Source: Rugosimonospora africana
Lineage (GTDB): Bacteria; Actinomycetota; Actinomycetes; Mycobacteriales; Micromonosporaceae
Length of the DNA stretch: 64,000 bases
Assembly: GCF_016862975.1 (NCBI RefSeq)
Contig: NZ_BONZ01000051.1
Span: forward strand, 40,773-104,772
Direction: 5' to 3'
In this document: piece by piece, positions 57,069-64,000 of the stretch
How positions within the stretch are numbered: position 1 is the stretch's first letter
How the letters are laid out: the number at the start of each line of letters is the position of its first letter
Notes under the pieces: model-generated
Seen by the model: the letters and a program-made list of their open reading frames with translations, nothing else
What the model was told of the DNA's origin: nothing
Database searches by the model: none
Position numbers and translations under genes: made by a program

Positions 57069-58292
57069 TCAGCACGTACCGATCGATACGCCGTTGGCCT
57101 TGGCCTGCCGGGTGTCGGCACAGAACTGGTCGTAGGTGGTGGCGAACGCGGTGTTGCCGGCCTTGTCGATGGTCAGGAAGTAGTAGTTGTTGGACGGCGG
57201 TGCGTTGATCGCCGCCTTCAGCGCGTCCTCGCCGGGATTGTCGATCGGACCGGGCGGCAGGCCGCTGATGACGTAGGTGTTGTACGGATTGCCGGTGTCC
57301 TGCAGCATCGACGCGGTCAGGGAGCCGGAGTCCAGCGCCTCCTTGCCGGTGACCCGCAGCCAGTAGTTGACCGTGCTGTCCAACTGCAGGCGGTGGTTCG
57401 GCCAGTCCTTGTACCCCCGGTTGTAGAGCACCCGCGCGACGCCCGCCATGTCCGTCGCCTTGGGCGCCTCGGCCTGGGCGAGCGACGCGGCGATCAGCGC
57501 CTCGTACGGCGAGACGCCGAACTTCTGCTGCACGTTTTCCGGGAACTTGAGCTGGCCGACCACGGTGAGGAAGTTGCCCACCATGGTCTTGAGGATCGTG
57601 GTGGCGTCCGTGCCCGGGTCGAACTCGTACGTGGACGGGTACAGGAAGCCCTCGATCGAGAACGGCTTCGGCATCGGCTTGCCGTCTTCGCGCTTCAACC
57701 AGTAGTCCGGAATGCCCAGGGCGGCGGGATTGGCGGCGGCCTTCTTGAAGTCGTCGACCGGGATGTGGGTCGCCTTGGACAGCGTGTTGAAGACCTGGAG
57801 CGAGATCAACCCCTCGGGAATGGTCACCGTGGTGGACACCTTGTTGATCAGCTTGTTGTCCTTGTCGCGGGCGAGCAGGGCGTCGACCGCCAGGGACGCC
57901 TTCATCTGCTTGCGCAGCTTGTAGAAGCCGGGCTCCACGGACTTGCTCTTCGGGTTCGCGTCGTACGCGTTGATGAACGCCTTCGCACTGCGCACCACGT
58001 CCACGGTGACCAGTTTGTTCCCGATGTCGGTTCCGCCGTCGCCGGCGGCCACCTGGACCGTCACCGACCCGGTGCCCGGCCCGGAGTAGTCCTTGACGGC
58101 GAAGTAGTCCTGCACCTTGCCGAACCCGTACCAGCCGGCCCCACCGAGGCCGCCGAGGAGCACCAGAGTCAGGAAGAGAGCCGCGAACGTCTTGCCCCGG
58201 CGCTTGGGTGACCCGCCCGATCCACGGCGCCGACGCCGGTGGCGACCTCGGTCGTAGTCCTCGTCGAACGACAGGTCCAGGTCGTCGATCAT
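57069..58292 (-). CDS. mltG: Endolytic murein transglycosylase
   Basis: 407 aa YceG-like cell-wall enzyme that cuts nascent glycan and is thought to set strand length. Acidic then Arg-rich cytoplasmic tail (1-33), one membrane helix (about 34-56), LysM-like region, then the catalytic domain with IEGFLYPSTYEF and the ASLAQAEA motif, LDSTVNYWL and YNTYVISGLPPGPI. The E. coli catalytic position appears as Gln, and the nearby Glu is kept. Overlaps ruvX as ATGA. Confidence 0.94.
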   Translation of the reverse strand: MIDDLDLSFDEDYDRGRHRRRRRGSGGSPKRRGKTFAALFLTLVLLGGLGGAGWYGFGKVQDYFAVKDYSGPGTGSVTVQVAAGDGGTDIGNKLVTVDVVRSAKAFINAYDANPKSKSVEPGFYKLRKQMKASLAVDALLARDKDNKLINKVSTTVTIPEGLISLQVFNTLSKATHIPVDDFKKAAANPAALGIPDYWLKREDGKPMPKPFSIEGFLYPSTYEFDPGTDATTILKTMVGNFLTVVGQLKFPENVQQKFGVSPYEALIAASLAQAEAPKATDMAGVARVLYNRGYKDWPNHRLQLDSTVNYWLRVTGKEALDSGSLTASMLQDTGNPYNTYVISGLPPGPIDNPGEDALKAAINAPPSNNYYFLTIDKAGNTAFATTYDQFCADTRQAKANGVSIGTC

Positions 58293-58783
58293 TGCGTTCG
58301 CCTCCGCTGGTTGTCGAGCCAGCCCTGCAGGATCTCTACAGCGGCCACCTGGTCGACAACTGCTCGTTGACGCCTCCCCCGGACGCCTCGCTCGGACAGC
58401 CTACGGGAGGCGACCACTGTGGTCATCCTCTCGTCGGACAACCGTACGGGAACGGGGTCGATCGCGCGCGCCAGCAGGGCGGAGTATCCACGGGCGTCAG
58501 CGGCGGCCAACGCTTCCCGGCCGGCGAGCGTGACCGGGAGCCCGACCACCACCTCGACCGCCTCGTTCTCCCGGACCAGCGCGGCCAGCTGGGCGATGTC
58601 CACGGGTACCGCCTCGCCGGCACTCGGACCGGCACCCCCGCCGCCACCGGTGGCGCTCAGGTCGCGGGTGAGCGTGATGAGCGGACTGGCGAGGATGCCG
58701 TCCGGGTCGCTGCGGGCGACACCGACCCGGACTTTTCCGACATCGACTCCGAGCCGGACACCACGCCGAGCGCCCAGACTCAT
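58289..58783 (-). CDS. ruvX: RuvX/YqgF pre-16S rRNA nuclease family protein
   Basis: 164 aa RNase H-fold protein, held to process the 5' end of 16S rRNA. Active-site strands: [12 protein letters not shown] (Asp14), [11 protein letters not shown] and the C-terminal [12 protein letters not shown] Gly-rich loop (GGGGGAG) is inserted after residue 44. ATGA overlaps join it to alaS and mltG. Confidence 0.94.
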   Translation of the reverse strand: MSLGARRGVRLGVDVGKVRVGVARSDPDGILASPLITLTRDLSATGGGGGAGPSAGEAVPVDIAQLAALVRENEAVEVVVGLPVTLAGREALAAADARGYSALLARAIDPVPVRLSDERMTTVVASRRLSERGVRGRRQRAVVDQVAAVEILQGWLDNQRRRTQ

Positions 58784-61458
58784 CCCGTGATCAGCGCCTC
58801 GATCGCCGAGATCAGCTTGGGGGCCTCCTGGGCCGGTACGCCACCGCCCTGCGCGAGGTCGGCGTTGCCGCCGCCGCGCCCGGACAGCGCGCCCTTCACC
58901 AGGTCGGTCGCCGACAGCCCACGGTCGCGACCGGCACCGTTGACCGCGACCACCAGCGACGCCTTGCCACCGGAGCGGGCCGCGAGCGCGACCACCGCCG
59001 GGCGGGCCGCCGGGATCTTGCCACGGATCTCCTGGGCGAGGGTGCGCACGTCGCCGGCCGAGGTGCCCTCCGGCACCTCCGCGCCGACATAGGCGACCCC
59101 GGCCACGTCCCGGGCGCCGTCGGCCAGCCCCGCCGCGTTGCCCAGGATCAGCTGCGCCCGCAGCTTCTCCAGCTCCTTCTCGGCGTCACGCAGCGCCGCG
59201 ACCGTGTGCTGCACCCGGTCGCCGACCTGCTCGGCCGGTACCCGGTACAGGTCGGCCAGCTGGGACACCAGCAGGTGCTCCCGGGCCAGGAAGTTGAACG
59301 CGTCGATGCCGACCAGCGCCTCGATCCGGCGCACGCCGGAGCCGATCGACGCCTCGTGCAGGATCTTGATCAGGCCCAGCTGCCCTGAGCGGGACGCGTG
59401 GGTGCCACCGCAGAGCTCCCGGGCGTAGTCGCCGACCTCGACGACCCGGACCTCGTCGCCGTACTTCTCGCCGAACAGCGCCATCGCGCCCGAGGCCCGC
59501 GCCTCCTCCAGCGAGGTGATGAACGCGTGCACCTCCAGGTCGGTGACCAGCACCTCGTTGATCTGCTGCTCGACGTCGTTCAGCACGGACTGCGGCACGG
59601 CGGCCGGGGTGTTGAAGTCGAAGCGCAGCCGGCCCGGCGCGTTGAGCGAACCGGCCTGGGTCGCGGACTGGCCGAGCAGGTTGCGGATGGCGGTGTGCAC
59701 GAGGTGGGTCGCGGTGTGCGCCCGGGAGATCGCCCGGCGCCGGGTCACGTCGATCTCGGCGAACGCGTCCGAGCCGACCTGGATCTCGCCCCGGATCACC
59801 CGGCCCCGGTGCACGATCAACCCCGGTACCGGCGACTGCACGTCGAACACCTCGAACGTGCCGCCGCCGACCGTGATCAGACCGCTGTCCGGCTGCTGGC
59901 CACCGCCCTCGGCGTAGAACGGGGTCGCGTCGAGGACCACCTCGACGGTCTCCCCCTCCTCCGCCGCCGCCAGCCCGTTGCCGCCGGAGAGTACGGCGCG
60001 CACGCGCGTCTCGCGGGACACCTCGTGGTACCCGGTGAAGTCCACCTTGCCGCCCGCGTCGAGCACCTCGCGGTATGCGGACAGGTCGGCGTGCCCGGTC
60101 TTGCGCGCCTGGGCGTCGGCCTTGGCCCGGCTGCGCTGCTCGGACATCAGGCGCCGGAAGCCCTCGGTGTCGACCTCCAGGCCCTGCTCCGCCGCGATCT
60201 CCAGGGTCAGGTCGATCGGGAAGCCGTACGTGTCGTGCAGCGCGAACGCCTTGTCGCCGGACAGCGTGCGCCCGCCCGCGGACCGGGTCTCGTCGATCGC
60301 CAGGTCGAGGATCGTGGTGCCCTGCCGCAGGGTGGACAGGAACGCCTCCTCCTCGCCGTACGCGTACTGGGAGATCCGCCCGTACTCCTCGGCCAACTCC
60401 GGGTACGACGGTGACATGCAGTCCCGGGCGACCGGCAGCAGTTCGGGCAGCGCGGGGCTGTTCCAGCCGAGCAGGCGTACCGAGCGGATCGCCCGGCGCA
60501 GGATCCGGCGCAGCACGTAGCCGCGCCCCTCGTTGCTCGGGATCACCCCGTCGCCGATCAGCATCAGCGCGGTGCGCACGTGGTCGGCGATCACCCGCAG
60601 GCGCACGTCGTCGGGGGCGGAATCGCTGGCGGCGTGGCCGGACCGGGCACCATACTGCTTGCCGGTCATCTCCGCCGCCCGGTCCAGGATCGGGCGTACC
60701 TCGTCGATCTCGTACAGGTTGTCCACGCCCTGCAGGATCGAAGCGATCCGCTCCAGCCCCATGCCGGTGTCGATGGACTTGGCCGGCAGCTCACCCAGGA
60801 TCGGGTAGTTCTCCTTGTCCGTGCCCGCGCCGCGGGTGAACTGCATGAACACGAGGTTCCAGAACTCCATGTACCGGTCCTCGTCGGCGTCCGGGCCGCC
60901 GTCGCGCCCGTACTCCGGACCTCGGTCCAGGAACAGCTCGGAACACGGGCCGCACGGGCCCGGGATGCCCATCGACCAGAAGTTGTCCTTCTTGCCCCGG
61001 CGCACGATCCGCTCCAGGGGCAGGCCGATCTGCTTGTGCCAGATGTCGATGGCCTCGTCGTCGTCCAGGTAGACGGTGGCCCAGAGCCGGTCGCCGTCCA
61101 GACCGAAGCCCCCCTGGTCCTGGGGCTTGGTGGACAGGTCCCAGGCCATGGTGATCGCCTTCTCCTTGAAGTAGTCGCCGAAGGAGAAGTTCCCGTTCAT
61201 CTGGAAGAACGTGCCGTGCCGGCTGGTCTTGCCGACCTCGTCGATGTCCGGCGTCCGGATCACCTTCTGGACGCTGGTAGCCCGCGGAAATGGCGGGGCG
61301 ACCTGGCCGAGGAAGTACGGCACGAACTGCACCATGCCGGCGTTGACGAACAGCAGGTTCGGGTCGTCGATGGCCGGCAGCGGTGCGCTGGGCACCACGG
61401 TGTGTCCGTTCGCCTCGAAAAACGCCAGGAACCGTCGCTTGATCTCCGCGGTCCTCAT
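58780..61458 (-). CDS. alaS: Alanine--tRNA ligase
   Basis: 892 aa. Class II catalytic core with [34 protein letters not shown] and [13 protein letters not shown]. Editing domain with HTATHLVH and [11 protein letters not shown]-terminal DHHA1 domain [15 protein letters not shown] and [14 protein letters not shown]. The start shares one base with the stop of the DUF6167 gene. Confidence 0.97.
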   Translation of the reverse strand: MRTAEIKRRFLAFFEANGHTVVPSAPLPAIDDPNLLFVNAGMVQFVPYFLGQVAPPFPRATSVQKVIRTPDIDEVGKTSRHGTFFQMNGNFSFGDYFKEKAITMAWDLSTKPQDQGGFGLDGDRLWATVYLDDDEAIDIWHKQIGLPLERIVRRGKKDNFWSMGIPGPCGPCSELFLDRGPEYGRDGGPDADEDRYMEFWNLVFMQFTRGAGTDKENYPILGELPAKSIDTGMGLERIASILQGVDNLYEIDEVRPILDRAAEMTGKQYGARSGHAASDSAPDDVRLRVIADHVRTALMLIGDGVIPSNEGRGYVLRRILRRAIRSVRLLGWNSPALPELLPVARDCMSPSYPELAEEYGRISQYAYGEEEAFLSTLRQGTTILDLAIDETRSAGGRTLSGDKAFALHDTYGFPIDLTLEIAAEQGLEVDTEGFRRLMSEQRSRAKADAQARKTGHADLSAYREVLDAGGKVDFTGYHEVSRETRVRAVLSGGNGLAAAEEGETVEVVLDATPFYAEGGGQQPDSGLITVGGGTFEVFDVQSPVPGLIVHRGRVIRGEIQVGSDAFAEIDVTRRRAISRAHTATHLVHTAIRNLLGQSATQAGSLNAPGRLRFDFNTPAAVPQSVLNDVEQQINEVLVTDLEVHAFITSLEEARASGAMALFGEKYGDEVRVVEVGDYARELCGGTHASRSGQLGLIKILHEASIGSGVRRIEALVGIDAFNFLAREHLLVSQLADLYRVPAEQVGDRVQHTVAALRDAEKELEKLRAQLILGNAAGLADGARDVAGVAYVGAEVPEGTSAGDVRTLAQEIRGKIPAARPAVVALAARSGGKASLVVAVNGAGRDRGLSATDLVKGALSGRGGGNADLAQGGGVPAQEAPKLISAIEALITG

Positions 61459-61718
61459 CAGCGGTAGCTACCTTCCTCCAGATCAAGATCAATAGACTCG
61501 CCGCTCTCGAAGGCGGCGTGAATCTGATCTTCCCGTTCCTGCATGCCGTCGCGCACGTCCTCGACAAACGTACGGACCGAGTCGATCAGGCCACCAGCGC
61601 TGTCCCGCGCCGAGGCGGCCATCCCCTGCGGAGTGAACGCACGGACCTTCTTCGACGCCGCGCGCACGACCAGAGCGCCGACGGCCAGCCCGACACCGAG
61701 CCACAGCAGACGTTTCAT
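61458..61718 (-). CDS. DUF6167 family small membrane-associated protein
   Basis: 86 aa. One N-terminal hydrophobic helix ([15 protein letters not shown]), then a charged helical part with [39 protein letters not shown]. Conserved directly upstream of alaS in actinobacteria; no known function. Confidence 0.85.
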   Translation of the reverse strand: MKRLLWLGVGLAVGALVVRAASKKVRAFTPQGMAASARDSAGGLIDSVRTFVEDVRDGMQEREDQIHAAFESGESIDLDLEEGSYR

Positions 61719-61748
61719 CGCTGCCCACCCAACCTTCTAGAGATCCGC

Positions 61749-62231
61749 CTACCGAGACCCGCTCGCGGCGGCCTTGCGCTCTTGCCTGCGCGCCCTGCGC
61801 TGCTGCTTGATCATGTCGCGGACCTGCTGCTCCTCGTCCGCACGCCGACGGTTGGCCAGCGCCTTGCGTACCCCGTAGGACAGCGAGGCCACCCGCACGA
61901 TCGGACTGGACGCGGCGGAGGCCACCACGGTGGACAGGTTGGCCACGTTGGCGGTGACGGTCTGCGCGTGCCCGGTGATGGTATCCAGGCGCTCCAGCTG
62001 GACGTTGACCCCGTCGAGCGAGGTCTGCATCTGGCCCAGCGCGGTGTTGACCCCCTCGACCGCCGCGTTCACGTTGACCAGCAGCGGCGACGTGCGCTCG
62101 GTCAGGTCGTTGATGGCCCGGGTGGCGGCGTCCACGGTATGGCGCAACCGCAAGATCGGTACCGCCAGCACGAGTACGAGCATGACAAAGGCGCCCGCGG
62201 CGATGAGTGCCGCGATCTGTCCACCGGACAC
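61749..62231 (-). CDS. DUF948 domain-containing protein
   Basis: 160 aa. N-terminal membrane helix (IAALIAAGAFVMLVLVLAVPIL), then a long amphipathic/coiled-coil region (about 30-115) typical of DUF948, and a basic tail. GTG 62231 has GGGGAG seven bases upstream. Found before alaS in many actinobacteria; its role is unknown. Confidence 0.88.
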   Translation of the reverse strand: MSGGQIAALIAAGAFVMLVLVLAVPILRLRHTVDAATRAINDLTERTSPLLVNVNAAVEGVNTALGQMQTSLDGVNVQLERLDTITGHAQTVTANVANLSTVVASAASSPIVRVASLSYGVRKALANRRRADEEQQVRDMIKQQRRARRQERKAAASGSR

Positions 62232-62350
62232 GCCTGTCTCCCCTCTGTCTCGCCGGTCGGCACACGGCCGGACCGGTTGCGCGGCTCTTCCCAACGGCCG
62301 GCGCCCGCGCCCGACCGGAAGGCGATGGTCAATTGCGCCAACGGGCAGAC

Positions 62351-62371
62351 CCTACCGTGCGTGACGGTAGG
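62351..62371 (-). promoter_or_regulatory. Hairpin upstream of the DUF948 gene
   Basis: Perfect stem CCTACCGT / ACGGTAGG with a five-base loop, about 120 bases before the DUF948 start, next to the perfect 12-bp palindrome GTGGGCGCCCAC (62379-62390). It may be a leader structure or a protein site. Confidence 0.4.
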
Positions 62372-62400
62372 CCCCATTGTGGGCGCCCACTCGGCGGGGC

Positions 62401-62429
62401 GCCCGGCGAGGGGGTAAATCCCGCCGGGC
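62401..62429 (-). terminator. Terminator of the proline-rich protein gene
   Basis: Stem GCCCGGCG / CGCCGGGC with a 13-base loop, 26 bases past the stop of the gene at 62455. Confidence 0.65.
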
Positions 62430-62454
62430 CAGCACCCGGGTCGGTCGACGGCGG

Positions 62455-64000
62455 CTAATGATGCCAGTTCGGGTTGATCCGTTGAGTCACCTTGGCGGTC
62501 ACCAGCGCGCCGGCACAGGTCGGTGGTGCCCCGCTGGCGCTGGGTAGCGGGTCGAGCGGCGACAGGGACGACGGGGGCGTCGAGGGCGTCGGCGCCCCCG
62601 GCGAGGGCGCGATGCCGGACAGCCCGCAGACCGCGTTGCGCGTCCACAGGTCCAGCACGTACTGGTCACGCTGCCAGCAGGTGTACGTGCCGGTGCCGAG
62701 CTTCGGGCAGCCCGCCGTCTGCCAGTGGACCCAGCCCGCGCCGGTCAACGCGGTCTGGAACGCCCGGTCGGTGTCGGCCGCCGCCTTCGCCGAGCGCCAG
62801 GTCCGCTCGGTCAGCCGGCAGTTCCCGGCGCACCAGCGGCTCCCGCTCGCGTCATCCTGGTGCTGCTCGTCCGCCCAGGCCGGCAGCGACAGCGAGTTCA
62901 GGTTCTTGACCACCGGATCGCTGCTCGCGTTCTGCACGAACAGGACGAGCGGCAGCACCCCGAGCAGCAGCACGGCGACCGCGGCCAGGGCGAGGACGTG
63001 TACCGGGCGGGCCGGCGCAGTAGGTCGCCGCCGCGGGCCGTCGGCGTCGTCGAAGTCCCCGGCACGCGCCTGCTCCCCGCTGCTCATGCGCAGCGCGGGC
63101 TGCTCCCCGGAACCGTGCCTGACCTGCTCACCCGTACCCGACCCGACCCGGGCCTGCTCACCGGTACCGGGGCGGCGGGCGGCGGCCCGGGCGCTACCCG
63201 CGGCCGGCGGGGGCGGGACGCTGCCCATCGGCGGAGGCACCGCACCGCCAACGGGCGGCGGGACGCTGCCCATTGGCGGAGGCACGGCAGCCTTCGGCGG
63301 GGGCACGGCACCCATCGGCGGGGGCATCTTGCCGCCGGGTGGCGGGGACGCCACACCGCCGACCGGCGGCATCGGCCCTCCCGGCGGCGCGGCGCGGCCC
63401 CCGGCGCCGGCCGGAGGCCCGGACGCGCCCCGGGGCGGGGCCTGCGGGCCCTGCATCGGCATCGCGTCTCTCTCGCCGCTGGTCAGGTCGTGCCAGGCCC
63501 GGCCACCGGCCGACCGGCCGACCGGCGGTACCGGCCGGCTCGCATCGCCCCTGGGCGGCTCCCCGTGCGCGGGCGGCTGCTGAAGGGTACGGGGTGCTTC
63601 GCTCCGGGGCGGGGGTACCGCACGGCCGGCCGGCGGCACCGCACGGCCACCCGCGGGGGCAGCCCGGCCCGGAGCGTCCGTGGGGCCGCCCGGCGGCGGC
63701 ACCGGTACCGCGGCGTGGCCGGCGCGACCGCCCGCGCGCCCCGGTCCGGCGGCCGCATCGCCGCCGTGGCGCGGTTCGTTGCCCCGGATCGGCTCGGTCT
63801 CCATGCCGACCGGCGCGCCGTGACGCCCCTCGCCGACCCCGCGCGGCTCTGCCTGCCGCCCGACCGGCACCTCCGGCCCACGAACCGGGGGGACATCGTC
63901 GGCGTGGCGCCGGCCGGCGCTACGCCGACCGCCCGGACCATCGGAGTCGCCTACCGGCTCTCCGCCGAGGCCGCGCTCAGCCCTGGCACGTCGGCCGCCC
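62455..64000 (-). CDS. Proline-rich single-pass membrane protein, 5' end outside window
   Basis: I do not recognise a family. The frame is open to the right edge, so the GTG at 63870 need not be the start. The visible 514 residues have a long Pro/Gly/Arg/Ala-rich cytoplasmic region with PPPMG-type repeats, one membrane helix (VHVLALAAVAVLLLGVLPLVLFV) and an exterior domain of about 150 residues with Cys pairs in SRWCAGNCRL, GCPKLGTGTYTCW and AVCGL, probably disulphide-bonded. The C-terminal region also has a Pro/Ser linker. Its polyproline runs would make it an EF-P client. Confidence 0.75.
   Translation of the reverse strand, partial: GGRRARAERGLGGEPVGDSDGPGGRRSAGRRHADDVPPVRGPEVPVGRQAEPRGVGEGRHGAPVGMETEPIRGNEPRHGGDAAAGPGRAGGRAGHAAVPVPPPGGPTDAPGRAAPAGGRAVPPAGRAVPPPRSEAPRTLQQPPAHGEPPRGDASRPVPPVGRSAGGRAWHDLTSGERDAMPMQGPQAPPRGASGPPAGAGGRAAPPGGPMPPVGGVASPPPGGKMPPPMGAVPPPKAAVPPPMGSVPPPVGGAVPPPMGSVPPPPAAGSARAAARRPGTGEQARVGSGTGEQVRHGSGEQPALRMSSGEQARAGDFDDADGPRRRPTAPARPVHVLALAAVAVLLLGVLPLVLFVQNASSDPVVKNLNSLSLPAWADEQHQDDASGSRWCAGNCRLTERTWRSAKAAADTDRAFQTALTGAGWVHWQTAGCPKLGTGTYTCWQRDQYVLDLWTRNAVCGLSGIAPSPGAPTPSTPPSSLSPLDPLPSASGAPPTCAGALVTAKVTQRINPNWHH

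Overview
The window is chromosomal DNA of a high-GC actinomycete, most likely a Micromonosporaceae member. Very high GC, many GTG and TTG starts, ATGA/GTGA gene overlaps, bldD, mihF and actinobacterial gene order point to the phylum. The family-level placement is an inference from the style of the genes and repeats, not from a search. There is no tRNA, rRNA, CRISPR array, insertion sequence or phage gene. About sixty genes are core metabolism or information processing, and all but seven recognisable genes lie on the minus strand.

Layout, left to right. 1-4941: argC-argJ-argB-argD-argF (argF runs off the left edge), each start overlapping the previous stop, with tandem ARG boxes in the argC promoter. 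5017-9065: an amidohydrolase coupled to a giant LuxR-type ATPase regulator. 9195-15214: infC-rpmI-rplT, an rRNA methyltransferase, pheS-pheT. 15299-17859: a possible tiny gene, a Uma2 nuclease-fold gene, a PH-domain membrane protein, hisE-hisG. 18024-21700: an accessory block with an ECF sigma factor and membrane GerMN protein, a divergent nucleotidyltransferase-BON-phosphoesterase operon, and a STAS gene. 21919-25641: ribD-ribE-ribBA-ribH behind an FMN riboswitch. 25735-31692: GGDEF response regulator, rpe, rsmB, fmt, def, then a divergent MarR/truncated haemoglobin pair. 31713-39107: priA, metK, coaBC, rpoZ, gmk, mihF, pyrF. 39255-48993: bioA sitting inside a pyrR-pyrB-pyrC-carA-carB-pyrD run. 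49216-62231: bldD, nusB, efp, aroQ, aroB, a WYL regulator with a divergent hydrolase, aroK, aroC, aroE, mltG, ruvX, alaS and two small envelope proteins. 62455-64000: a proline-rich membrane protein open at the right edge.

Functionally the window holds full or nearly full pathways for arginine, pyrimidine, riboflavin and chorismate, several with readable regulation: ARG boxes, a PyrR RNA hairpin beside the pyrR ribosome binding site, and an RFN element. bldD (a c-di-GMP-responsive developmental repressor) and a GGDEF protein are both present.

The least expected observations are: an apparent AUC start codon for infC; two 27-29 codon mini-ORFs that exactly fill the ribE-ribBA and carB-pyrD gaps with four-base overlaps at both ends; a dispersed intergenic repeat with conserved ends; a uniform 17-bp tandem repeat before coaBC; glycine-rich insertions in PriA and PyrD; and the nucleotidyltransferase-BON-phosphoesterase operon.
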